Shown in pieces: positions 33,928 to 41,930 of a stretch of DNA of 50,025 nucleotides; the first letter of the stretch is position 1; the number at the start of each line of letters is the position of its first letter. Both the position numbers and the translations under genes were made by a program. Origin of the DNA: JAFLCM01 sp964510955 (GTDB lineage Bacteria; Planctomycetota; Phycisphaerae; Phycisphaerales; UBA1924); NCBI GenBank assembly GCA_964510955.1, contig CAZEDW010000032.1, forward strand, positions 1-50,025, given 5' to 3'. The notes below the pieces were generated by a model. That model made no database searches and was not told where the DNA came from. It was given only the letters and a program-made list of their open reading frames with translations.

Positions 33928-36900
33928 ATGGCCGTTGGTTCTGCGCCGGTCGACCCCCGCCTTTTGGCATTTCTGCTTGCCGTGTCCGGCGCCGCCAGGT
34001 GCGTGCAGGCCGCCGCGGTGCTCGACCTGATCGGCACGGTACCCATGGAGCCCGGCGCCACATGGGTGTACATCACCGATGCCAAGCCCGAGTGCGAGAT
34101 GGCCGCCGGATGGATGGGCATGCCCGCCGTCGTGAACAGCGTGCCCAAGACCGTCCCGACACCCTTCGTCTGGCGGTTCGGGCGCGACCGGGTGGACATC
34201 CTGGCGCACGACCCTGCGATGAGCCCATCGTTCGACGCGGGAGGCTTCCCGGGCGACATCAGCATCAACGCGCAGGGATCACGAGCGGTTGGCGTGGCAT
34301 GGAAAGAACTGGTCCTCGATGGTCAACCGACGGGCATACCGGTCCTCGAGCCCGCGCGGTGGACCATCACGCCGGTCGGCCAGACGCTCCAAAGCACCGT
34401 CCAGTTGCTCGACCTGCTGACCTGCGACCCTTCAACCGTATCGGGACTATTCAACGTTTCCAACGGATTCTTCACCTCACGCGATGGGAGCACGACGCTC
34501 GCGCAGCGTATTTTCATCGGCAACAACCCGTGCCCCCAGTCGGTTCCAAGTTTCGGCGTGTTCCGGGCAAGCGGCCCGTTTGAGATCGTGCCCTCGGTTC
34601 AGTTCGTTCCCGCCCGCAGCATCTCATACGACGGCTCGCATGTGCCGGGGGCCAACCCGTTCGTCAGCCCCGGCATCGGCCAGGTGCTCACGCTCGCGGG
34701 GATCCAGGCGATCCAGTTGCCGCCCGGGGCCACCGTGTTTGGGCCCGCGGCGGTTTCGGGCAACGGCCAGGTGTACTTCGGCAACCTGCTCGACGGCACC
34801 GGGATTCACCCCGTCAGGTTGCGGCAGGGGCCGACAGGGCCGGTGGCGGATCTGATGACCGGATTCGTCGACTTTTCGAGCGATTCAGAATACAGGGCAG
34901 ATTTCACCGGCGACACGCTCGTTTCCTCCGGACTCAAGCTGTGGACGCCGACCACGGGGTCGAAGGACCTGCTGCAATACGCGGCGAACGAAGGGGCGCT
35001 GGGGGTGGGCGTCTTGCAGAGCGACTTCGCGTCGCTCCAGTTGCTCGACCTCTCCCCCGATGGCACCACGATGCTGTTCGCGGCGGGCAACCATGACTCC
35101 ATCGGCGTCAACCTGACATCCACCATCTTCCGCCTGCGGTTCTGCCCGCCCGCGTGCGCCGAGCACAACTTCAACGCCGGTTCGCACTTCTTCAACGACG
35201 CCCAGGCCTGGGTCGGCGGGGCCAAGCCCGCCAGCAGCCTCGACACGGCCCTGTTCAACAGCCCCGGCGCCAACACCCTCACCATCGACGCGCACGAGGT
35301 CAGCGGCGCGGCAACCATCTCCAACGGCGACCTGTCGATCAACATGATCAGCGGTGGGTACTGGGAGCTCCTGACGCCGTTCTGCCCCTGCCGCCCCTGG
35401 AGCGTCGGCGTCGCGGACCTGCCCGGTTCCTCGGCGACGCTCAGTATCCAAGGCGCCACCGAGGGGCTGGTGTGCAACAAGGACGTGGTGATCGGCGCCG
35501 GCACGGCTTCGCACGGCGCGGTCATCGTTGGAACCGGCGCCAGCCTCTCCATCTTCGGCAACGGCCTCGCGTCCGCCATCCGGGCGGCGTACGCCGACAA
35601 CTCCACCGGCGACCTGGACCTGCAATCCGGCTCGCAGGTCATCGCCGCGGCGCTGGAAGCGGGCGTCGGAACCAACGCCGTCAGCGTCGTTTCGCTCAAC
35701 AACACCGCGCTGCTCACCGTGTCGGGGAGGACCACGATCGGCGTCAAGGGACACGGCGCGGTCGCCATGTTCAGCGGCGGAACCCTCGACATGGTGAACC
35801 TGACCATGGCCGCCGAGACCGGCTCGGACGGCTCGATCAGCGCGACCGGCTCGGCGTCGCAGATCTCAGTCACCCCATCATCGCCGGCGCTGGTGGGCAA
35901 GGCGGGCGAGGCGTTGATCACGCTCGAGGGCGGCGCAGACCTGGACCTGAGCCCCTTGTCGGCCAATGCCCCGCTGGTGCTCGGCGCGGGCCCGGGCGGC
36001 AACGGGACGCTCACCCTCAACGGGTCAGGCTCGTCGGTGAAGAGCTCAAACGGGCACGGTCAAATCGTCGTCGGCGGCGCCGTCGGTGCCGTCGGCAATC
36101 TCGAGATGTCCGCGAGCACCAGCGTGAACCTGGGTTCGATGGTGGTGGGCGATCAGCCCGGATCCAACGGGACCGTCTCAGCCTTCGGCGCGGTGGTCCA
36201 CTGCACCGACGAGTCCAACCCGACCATCATCGGGCGCAGCGGCACCGCCCTGGTCGGCTTTGAAGACTGCAACGTCACCACCCAGGACGTGATCGTCGGC
36301 GCCGACGGCGCCACCGCGAACGCCAACCTCATCGGCGGCACCGCCTGGTTCGCGCGAAACGTCACCATCGGCCAGGGCTTCAGCCCCGGCAACATGACCG
36401 TTGGGTCCGGCTCCACGCTGGAACTCTCGGGCATCATGTCCGTGGGCTTCAACGGCGCCCTGCACGTCAACGGCGACGTCTTCTTCGGCTCACCGCCGCT
36501 GTCGCGCGACGCCGGATCAACAGAGCGAACCCAGCCGGCGGTGCGGGCGGCGGGCCTTGACTACAACGGCGGCGTCATCGACGCCACCGGCTCGGTCACC
36601 TTCGGCCCCGGCGCGATCATCGGCGGGCAGGGCCCGTTCACCTCGCCGCTGGTCAACAACGGCACCGTGCGACCCGCGGGCCTCAACCACACAGGCTTCA
36701 TGAACGCCGACGCGGGCTACACCCAGCTTCCCGGCGGCGTGCTCGAGATCGAAATGGACCAGTCGCAGTTCGCCTTCGACTCGCTTAATGTCAGCGGCAC
36801 CGCGGCCCTCGACAGCACGCTGCGCTTCCGCTTCATCGGGCCGGTGACGCCCACCAGCGGACTGGAAGCGTTCTTCCTCTCGGCGTCGTCGTTCGAGGGC

Positions 36901-37173
36901 GGCTTCTCTGCCATCGAGACGGTCGGGCTGCCGCCTTCGCACCGGGTCATCGTGAAACAGAACCGCTTCGGCATGAACGCGACGGTCACCTGCCGCGGAG
37001 ACCTGAACCTCGACTACCAGGTCACGACGGCGGACCTCACGCTCCTCTTGCTGCGGTTCGGCCAGAGCGTCGTACGCGGCTCAGAGACCGACCTGACCCC
37101 CGACGGCACCGTCAACACCTCGGACCTGGTGCAACTGCTCCTGGGGTTCGGGACTCAGTGCCCCCCGATCTGA
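33928..37173 (+). CDS. very large secreted beta-repeat protein with double dockerin-like tail
   Basis: This 1081-residue protein has a signal peptide (LLAFLLAVSGAARCVQA). The first half (about 30-430) is rich in beta strands with WRFGRDRV and other kelch- or propeller-like segments. Residues about 430-1000 are glycine-rich beta repeats of the passenger type (for example SGASLSIFGNGL, NTTGDL-type turns, GGTLDMVNLTM, GSGSSV), probably a beta-helix. The end (about 1023-1078) holds two dockerin-type repeats, GDLNLDYQVTTADLTLLLL and DLTPDGTVNTSDLVQLLLG. A strong SD (AGGAGAAGG) precedes ATG 33928. It is monocistronic. It is likely a surface or matrix protein; no cohesin is present here. Confidence 0.88.
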   Translation: MAVGSAPVDPRLLAFLLAVSGAARCVQAAAVLDLIGTVPMEPGATWVYITDAKPECEMAAGWMGMPAVVNSVPKTVPTPFVWRFGRDRVDILAHDPAMSPSFDAGGFPGDISINAQGSRAVGVAWKELVLDGQPTGIPVLEPARWTITPVGQTLQSTVQLLDLLTCDPSTVSGLFNVSNGFFTSRDGSTTLAQRIFIGNNPCPQSVPSFGVFRASGPFEIVPSVQFVPARSISYDGSHVPGANPFVSPGIGQVLTLAGIQAIQLPPGATVFGPAAVSGNGQVYFGNLLDGTGIHPVRLRQGPTGPVADLMTGFVDFSSDSEYRADFTGDTLVSSGLKLWTPTTGSKDLLQYAANEGALGVGVLQSDFASLQLLDLSPDGTTMLFAAGNHDSIGVNLTSTIFRLRFCPPACAEHNFNAGSHFFNDAQAWVGGAKPASSLDTALFNSPGANTLTIDAHEVSGAATISNGDLSINMISGGYWELLTPFCPCRPWSVGVADLPGSSATLSIQGATEGLVCNKDVVIGAGTASHGAVIVGTGASLSIFGNGLASAIRAAYADNSTGDLDLQSGSQVIAAALEAGVGTNAVSVVSLNNTALLTVSGRTTIGVKGHGAVAMFSGGTLDMVNLTMAAETGSDGSISATGSASQISVTPSSPALVGKAGEALITLEGGADLDLSPLSANAPLVLGAGPGGNGTLTLNGSGSSVKSSNGHGQIVVGGAVGAVGNLEMSASTSVNLGSMVVGDQPGSNGTVSAFGAVVHCTDESNPTIIGRSGTALVGFEDCNVTTQDVIVGADGATANANLIGGTAWFARNVTIGQGFSPGNMTVGSGSTLELSGIMSVGFNGALHVNGDVFFGSPPLSRDAGSTERTQPAVRAAGLDYNGGVIDATGSVTFGPGAIIGGQGPFTSPLVNNGTVRPAGLNHTGFMNADAGYTQLPGGVLEIEMDQSQFAFDSLNVSGTAALDSTLRFRFIGPVTPTSGLEAFFLSASSFEGGFSAIETVGLPPSHRVIVKQNRFGMNATVTCRGDLNLDYQVTTADLTLLLLRFGQSVVRGSETDLTPDGTVNTSDLVQLLLGFGTQCPPI

Positions 37174-37249
37174 CCCGGCGCGAAGGCGCCCGCCGCCGGG
37201 GCGTGGCGCGGGCTTGACCGGTGGGCGGACTCACTATCATCCCCGCCCC

Positions 37250-37867
37250 ATGCTCGAGCTACTGAAAAACGCGGGCCATGTCTTTGAGAAGGGCGGGCCG
37301 GTCGTCTGGGTGCTGCTGGCGGTCAGCGTGCTGTCGGTCACGCTCGCGTTTGAGCGGGCGGTCTTCTGGCTGGGCCTGCACAAGCCCGGGCGCCGAGCCT
37401 GGATCCGCAAGGCCATCGAACGCCTCAAGGCCGGCGACCTCGCCGCCGTCAAGACCATGGCCGCCGGCGACACCTCGCTCTACGCCGGCGTGATCGACGA
37501 GCTGCTCTCGGCCAGGCTGACCGATTCGACCGCGGTGGGGCTGGTGGAAGAGCGCCGCGGGGCCGTCGAGCGATTCAACGGGGCGCTCTCGACCATCATC
37601 ACCGCCGCGCCGCTCCTGGGCCTGCTCGGCACCGTCACGGGCATCATCCGCAGCTTCGACGTGATCGGCAACGCCTCGGCGGTGCGCGACATCCCGATGG
37701 TGGCCCAGGGCGTGAGCGAGGCCCTGATCAACACCGCCGCCGGCCTGGGCGTGGCCCTGTTCACGCTCGTGCCCTATGTGCTGTGCCGGGCCCAGTCCGA
37801 GCGGTGCCTGAGCGCCATCGAGTCGCTGGCCGCCGCCGCCGCCCAGGGTCGCTCCACGCCCAAATGA
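37250..37867 (+). CDS. ExbB/TolQ-type proton-channel protein
   Basis: This 205-residue inner-membrane protein belongs to the MotA/TolQ/ExbB family. It has a first membrane helix (PVVWVLLAVSVLSVTLAF), a cytoplasmic helical stretch, and two further helices with the family pattern TIITAAPLLGLLGTVTGII and NTAAGLGVALFTLVPYVL. I chose ATG 37250; TATCAT (37235-37240) ends 9 nt ahead, so the leader is very short. No ExbD or TolR gene adjoins, so the partner is encoded elsewhere. The stop is 2 bp from the 3' end of the convergent tRNA-Arg. Confidence 0.88.
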   Translation: MLELLKNAGHVFEKGGPVVWVLLAVSVLSVTLAFERAVFWLGLHKPGRRAWIRKAIERLKAGDLAAVKTMAAGDTSLYAGVIDELLSARLTDSTAVGLVEERRGAVERFNGALSTIITAAPLLGLLGTVTGIIRSFDVIGNASAVRDIPMVAQGVSEALINTAAGLGVALFTLVPYVLCRAQSERCLSAIESLAAAAAQGRSTPK

Positions 37868-37869
37868 AA

Positions 37870-37943
37870 CGTCCATGGCAGGAGTCGAACCTGCAACCTT
37901 CGGCTTCGGAGGCCGACGCTCTATCCAATTGAGCTACATGGAC
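37870..37943 (-). tRNA. tRNA-Arg (anticodon CCG)
   Basis: On the minus strand, acceptor GTCCATG pairs with CATGGAC plus a G discriminator (74 nt). The anticodon arm is TCGGC-CTCCGAA-GCCGA, so the anticodon is CCG. The T-arm GCAGG-TTCGACT-CCTGC is normal. CCA is not encoded. A TTGACA-like box (37993-37998 on the minus strand) lies about 50 nt upstream, with no clear -10. Confidence 0.95.
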
Positions 37944-38087
37944 AATCGGTCGCTCCCGCGGTCCCCGGGCGGGGAATCGCCGTGCGAGCGGCTGTCAACC
38001 AGAGCCATGATAGAGCGCGGGCGTGCATCGAGCAATCCGCGGCGCATTCCGGGGCCGCTCGCGGTGAACCGAAGACGCCCGACATGA

Positions 38088-39083
38088 TCAGTCCACCGAC
38101 TGTGTCAACGAAGCGCCGCCGTGCCCGGTGCGGATGCGGTCGATGGCCCCGAAGATATCGAGCAGGATCTGCGGGGTGCCGTTCTGGGTCTGGGGCACGA
38201 ACGTCACGTGACCGTCGCTGAAGGCCCAGTTGCCGCCGGTGCGGCCGTGATTGTCGGTGTCGTCGTAGCCCGGCCCGCCCTTGTTCGTGGGCCGCTGGGC
38301 ACGAAGCGTCTGATACCAGTCCGGCGGCGCGCCCCCGGAGCCGAAGTCGCCCGTCGTCGCGCCCCAGTCGCAGCCGTTGGTCTCGTCTCCGAACAGGCCG
38401 ACCGCGACCTTGTCGGTGGTCTTCAATCCCGCGATGTAGATGTAGCTGACGTTGTACCAGATCACATTCGGGGGGATGAAGTCCATGCCGTTGGTGATCA
38501 GCCCCGCCTGGGCATCGGTCCGTGTGACACCACCGATGCGGGTAGGGGTGACCGCGGGGAAGGCGGACCCGTTCTCGCCGCCGTCCAGCCGGTCCGACGG
38601 GCACTGCAGAACTTCATAATCGCCCGAACTCTCCATGTAGGAAGCCATGAGCGGCCGGCTCTGCGGGGGCGAACCCGGCGGTGGGCCCCACGACCCGGCG
38701 CTGTTGCGCACGTTGTAGTAGCCGGTCTGGTAGTGCCGGTTGCCGTACTGCGCCACCGGGCCGTCGGGGATCTGCCGGAGGTTGAAGAACCCTGCGAGGC
38801 CGCCGTAGATCGCCTGCCGCGAAAACGCGAAGTTCTCTTCCGGCGTGTTCGCCGGCGGAGACCCCTTCGGCGGCACGACAGGGAAGTAGTCCTTGTAGTC
38901 CCCCGCGTAGTAAGTGAAGGCCTTGACCATCTGGGTCAGATTGGCCAGGCACTTGGTCGATCGAGCGGCCTCGCGCGCTTTCCCGAGGGCCGGGAGCAGC
39001 AACCCGATCAGCAGCGCGATCACCGCGACGACAACGAGCAGCTCAACGAGGGTGAAGGCGCGCGGGCGTTGGATGGCTTTCAT
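38088..39083 (-). CDS. prepilin-like secreted protein with H-X10-DG tail (second gene of pair)
   Basis: This 331-residue protein starts KAIQRPRAFTLVELLVVVAV, a type IV prepilin leader with Ala at -1 and Glu at +5, followed by a hydrophobic helix. The large soluble part is of the planctomycete DUF1559-like type, ending in the tail motif HGRTGGNWAFSDGHV, where H is followed by ten residues and DG (one more than the classical H-X9-DG). It probably sits in the envelope as a pseudopilin-like glycan or protein binder; this role is inferred. It is the second gene of an operon after 39120-40199, with 36 bp between. The SD GGAG is about 9 nt before ATG 39083. Confidence 0.85.
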   Translation of the reverse strand: MKAIQRPRAFTLVELLVVVAVIALLIGLLLPALGKAREAARSTKCLANLTQMVKAFTYYAGDYKDYFPVVPPKGSPPANTPEENFAFSRQAIYGGLAGFFNLRQIPDGPVAQYGNRHYQTGYYNVRNSAGSWGPPPGSPPQSRPLMASYMESSGDYEVLQCPSDRLDGGENGSAFPAVTPTRIGGVTRTDAQAGLITNGMDFIPPNVIWYNVSYIYIAGLKTTDKVAVGLFGDETNGCDWGATTGDFGSGGAPPDWYQTLRAQRPTNKGGPGYDDTDNHGRTGGNWAFSDGHVTFVPQTQNGTPQILLDIFGAIDRIRTGHGGASLTQSVD

Positions 39084-39119
39084 GAGGCGCAGCTCCGAAA
39101 GGGCTGAAGCAGTCCGGGA

Positions 39120-40199
39120 TCAATCGACGGTCTGAACACACCACGTGCCGTTTCTCCCCGGCACGGCGCCGCTCGGCGGCGCAACCTCGGCCATGGAGTT
39201 ATTCCAGTGCACCCGGTTGATCGTCGCGAACATCAGCTCGTGCGGATCGAACTTGGGGTCGCTGCCGGCGTTGTTGTCGTACCAGGTGAAGGGCACCCAG
39301 TCGCAGTGCCCGTCGCTGAAGGCGAAGTTGCCGCCCTTCTTGCCGTGGTTGTCCTGCACGTCGTAGCCGGGGCCGCCCTCGGCGGCGGGGCGCTGGCGAC
39401 GGAAAGTCCCGTAGTAGTTCGCGGGCGGGTTGGCCGCGCCGGAGTTCGGGTTCCCCCAGTCGCAGGAGTTCGTCTCGTCACCGAAGAGCGTGATCGCGGT
39501 CTTCTCGTCGTTGCGGAGGCCCGCGACGTACAGATAGCTGATGTTGTACCAGATGACGTTCTGGGGAATGAGCGCGATCAGGTCGTTATTGATGAGCGAG
39601 TTGTCCTTGGCGCCGCCGCCGATCTTGTCGGGGGTGGTGAGCGGGAAGTCGCCCGCGTTCTCGCCGCCGTCGGAGGTGTCGGAGGGGCACTGCAGGATCT
39701 GATAGTCCCCCGAGTTTTCCATGTACTTGGCCATCAGCGGCACGTCCTGCGTGCCGGACGGGGGCGGCGTGGTGTTGGCGCCGGGTGTCGCGGGCTTGCG
39801 GTTGTAGAACCCCAGCGAGTACTGACGGCTGCCCGTCCCCGCCTTGGCAACTTGTCGCAGGTTGAAGAAACCCGCGAAGCCGCCGTACCCGGCCTGCTGA
39901 GCCCACATCGAGCTCATGGGCGCGCCGCGCGGCGTCACGGCGGGGTACCAGTTCTGGTTGTCGTTCGAGTAGTACGTGAAGTACTGCGCAAGCTGCCGGT
40001 TGTTGGCCATGCACAGCGTCTGCCGCCCCGCCTCGCGTGCCTTCGACAGCGCGGGCAGCAGCAGCCCGATGAGCAGCGCGATGACCGCGACGACAACCAG
40101 AAGCTCCACCAGCGTGAAGGCGCGACGCGGGTTCAAACCTTTCGCGTAAAGCGTTTCACCAAACACGCGCCGCATGTTCATGTGAATGTGGTTCTTCAT
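39120..40199 (-). CDS. prepilin-like secreted protein with H-X10-DG tail (first gene of pair)
   Basis: This 359-residue protein has a prepilin leader RRAFTLVELLVVVAV preceded by a longer, basic N-terminus (MKNHIHMNMRRVFG), then the same domain plan as its neighbour and the tail HGKKGGNFAFSDGHCDWV (H-X10-DG). The two proteins align along most of their length, so they arose by duplication. I chose ATG 40199 with GGAG upstream. Its promoter (-35 TTGCGT, -10 TAGACT) is followed directly by a LacI-type operator at 40289-40304, which makes repression by the divergent LacI protein likely. It may be part of glucan uptake. Confidence 0.87.
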   Translation of the reverse strand: MKNHIHMNMRRVFGETLYAKGLNPRRAFTLVELLVVVAVIALLIGLLLPALSKAREAGRQTLCMANNRQLAQYFTYYSNDNQNWYPAVTPRGAPMSSMWAQQAGYGGFAGFFNLRQVAKAGTGSRQYSLGFYNRKPATPGANTTPPPSGTQDVPLMAKYMENSGDYQILQCPSDTSDGGENAGDFPLTTPDKIGGGAKDNSLINNDLIALIPQNVIWYNISYLYVAGLRNDEKTAITLFGDETNSCDWGNPNSGAANPPANYYGTFRRQRPAAEGGPGYDVQDNHGKKGGNFAFSDGHCDWVPFTWYDNNAGSDPKFDPHELMFATINRVHWNNSMAEVAPPSGAVPGRNGTWCVQTVD

Positions 40200-40288
40200 G
40201 GATTCGGCTCCGTCGCCTCGCTGACCCGCCCACGCAACCGTCCGGGAACGGCGGCGGTGATTGATTGGTCCGATTCGAGACAAGAGTG

Positions 40289-40304
40289 AGTAAAATGTTT
40301 TACT
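40289..40304. promoter_or_regulatory. LacI-type operator O1
   Basis: AGTAAAA-TG-TTTTACT has perfect 7-bp arms. It lies 8 bp downstream of the minus-strand -10 at 40313, where bound repressor would block the prepilin-like operon. It shares 16 bases (GTAAAATGTTTTACTG) with O2. Confidence 0.8.
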
Positions 40305-40312
40305 GCACGACT

Positions 40313-40340
40313 AGTCTATCCCCCTCCCATTGAAACGCAA
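40313..40340 (-). promoter_or_regulatory. promoter of the prepilin-like operon
   Basis: Minus-strand -35 TTGCGT (40335-40340) and -10 TAGACT (40313-40318) are 16 bp apart. The start point should fall in or next to O1. Confidence 0.55.
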
Positions 40341-40472
40341 GGGGCCGTCAGCACACTATTTGCGGTCCATCCGGACGGCCAAGGTCGGCGGTTCCCACCC
40401 AGGCCCAAGGGGAGAGTCTCAGTTCTCGGGCCGCCCGAGTTGTGGAAATCAGCGGGCCTGGGCGGGTGGGGC

Positions 40473-40500
40473 TTGTCTCGCCGGGAATATCTGGTAAAAT
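40473..40500 (+). promoter_or_regulatory. promoter of the lacI-type gene
   Basis: Plus-strand -35 TTGTCT (40473-40478) and -10 TAAAAT (40495-40500) are 16 bp apart. The -10 lies inside operator O2, so the regulator should repress itself. Confidence 0.55.
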
Positions 40501-40508
40501 GTTTTACT
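40493..40508. promoter_or_regulatory. LacI-type operator O2
   Basis: GGTAAAATGTTTTACT matches O1 in 15 of 16 positions. It overlaps the -10 of the lacI promoter. O1 and O2 are 204 bp apart, close to 19.5 helical turns. Confidence 0.8.
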
Positions 40509-40683
40509 GAAATGTTTTCCTAGTCCTGAGAGCCGGCCCGGACCTGGGGCCGTCTGAGCGGCTTGGGTGGGGGTGGTTCGGGGTGCTTCCCACTCGCCCT
40601 CCACGTTGATTGCCACCGAATGGCCCCTCCCGGGGAATCCCTCACCGGCCTCACCCTCGGCCCGACTTGCCTCGAGAGCGCAC

Positions 40684-41895
40684 ATGGACAACGCCGCAAC
40701 CAGACCACCCCGCCCGGCACGGTTGGCGAAAGTCCGCGGCGTCCAGGCCGCCAGTGACGTCGCGCCGGCCGCGGTGGAGGCGCCGGAGGTGGTGACGCGG
40801 CCCGGAGCAGGCCAGGAGACCAAGGGCCGCCGGTCCGGGTCGTCATCCAAGCCGCCGCGTGCCAGCATCCGTGACGTGGCCCGCGAGAGCGGCGTGAGCC
40901 TGACCACGGTGTCGCTGGTGCTCAACAAGAACGACGCGCGGATCAGCGACGCGACTCGCCAGCGGGTGCTGAGCGCGATGGAGAAGCTTTCCTACACGCC
41001 CAGCCGCCTGGCGCGGGGCCTGCCCAACAGGCGGGCCAAGACCCTCGCGGTGCTGGTGCCGGCGCTGCAGCACGCCTTCGCGGACGTGTACTTCGGCGAG
41101 ATCATCAGCGGCATCTACGAGGCCGCCGCCGAGCGTGACTTCCACATCGTGCTGGAGGTCGCGCGGCGCGAGTACGTGCGGCGCAAGGAGTACATGACGC
41201 TGCTGGACGACTGCTCGGTCGACGGCATCCTCTTCATCGGCGCCACCGAGGAGCACCGCTGGCTGAGCGAGTTCGACGCCTCGCCCAAGCCCATGATGGT
41301 CGTCAACAACCACTTCCAGCAGTGGCGCCTGCACTGCGTCGTCTGCGACTACCCGCAGGCCGGGCGGATGGCGGCGGACCACCTCGTCGGGCTGGGGCAC
41401 CGCAAGATCGGGCACATCTGCGGCCCGGCGGACATGGTGCTCACCTGCCAGGAGCTGACCGACGCCTTCATGGAGCGCCTGGGCGACCACGGCGTGCACA
41501 TCGAGGACCGCCTTGTCATCGACGGGCAGTTCCAGGTCGAGACCGCGCGCCTGGCCTGCGAGGAGCTCTTCAAGCGCGACCCGAAGCTCACCGCGGTGTT
41601 CTGCGCCAACGACAAGATGGCCGCCGGGGCCTACCTGGCCCTGCGCGAGATGGGGCTGGCCCCCGGCAAGGACGTGAGCGTCATGGGCTGCGACGACATC
41701 CCCACCGCGGCGCTCAGCGATCCGCCGCTCACCACGGTGCGCATGAACTTCTTCGAGGTCGGCGCGGCGGCGTGCCGCCGGATGCTCGAGGTCATCGAAG
41801 CGCCCGAGACGGCCGCGGACTTCTCGCTGCTGCGCGTGCCGGTGTCGATGGCGGTCCGCCAGTCGTGCGGCCCGGTCAAGGGCGCCCGGAAATAG
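40684..41895 (+). CDS. LacI-family transcriptional regulator
   Basis: This 403-residue regulator has a 55-residue N-terminal extension of low complexity (Ala, Pro, Arg), then the LacI HTH (ASIRDVARESGVSLTTVSLV, about 60-79), hinge helix (SRLARGL, 107-113) and a periplasmic-binding-protein-like sugar domain to the end. The VFCANDKMAAGAYLAL and GCDDIPTAALSDPPLTTVR motifs are typical of the family. It starts at ATG 40684 in front of the divergent prepilin-like operon. Two operators (O1, O2) suit autoregulation and control of the operon. The likely inducer is an alpha-glucan-derived sugar, inferred from the GH13 gene in the locus. Confidence 0.93.
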   Translation: MDNAATRPPRPARLAKVRGVQAASDVAPAAVEAPEVVTRPGAGQETKGRRSGSSSKPPRASIRDVARESGVSLTTVSLVLNKNDARISDATRQRVLSAMEKLSYTPSRLARGLPNRRAKTLAVLVPALQHAFADVYFGEIISGIYEAAAERDFHIVLEVARREYVRRKEYMTLLDDCSVDGILFIGATEEHRWLSEFDASPKPMMVVNNHFQQWRLHCVVCDYPQAGRMAADHLVGLGHRKIGHICGPADMVLTCQELTDAFMERLGDHGVHIEDRLVIDGQFQVETARLACEELFKRDPKLTAVFCANDKMAAGAYLALREMGLAPGKDVSVMGCDDIPTAALSDPPLTTVRMNFFEVGAAACRRMLEVIEAPETAADFSLLRVPVSMAVRQSCGPVKGARK

Positions 41896-41930
41896 CGGTC
41901 ACGCTGGTCGGTTGCCGGCGCGCTCCCCGC

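Larger units (their letters stand above)
40200..40683. other. divergent control region with two LacI-type operators
   Basis: The 484 bp between the prepilin-like operon and lacI hold two promoters (40313-40340 minus, 40473-40500 plus) and two operator copies (40289-40304 and 40493-40508), whose centres are 204 bp apart. A possible half-site follows at 40510-40519. No gene is present. Confidence 0.7.
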
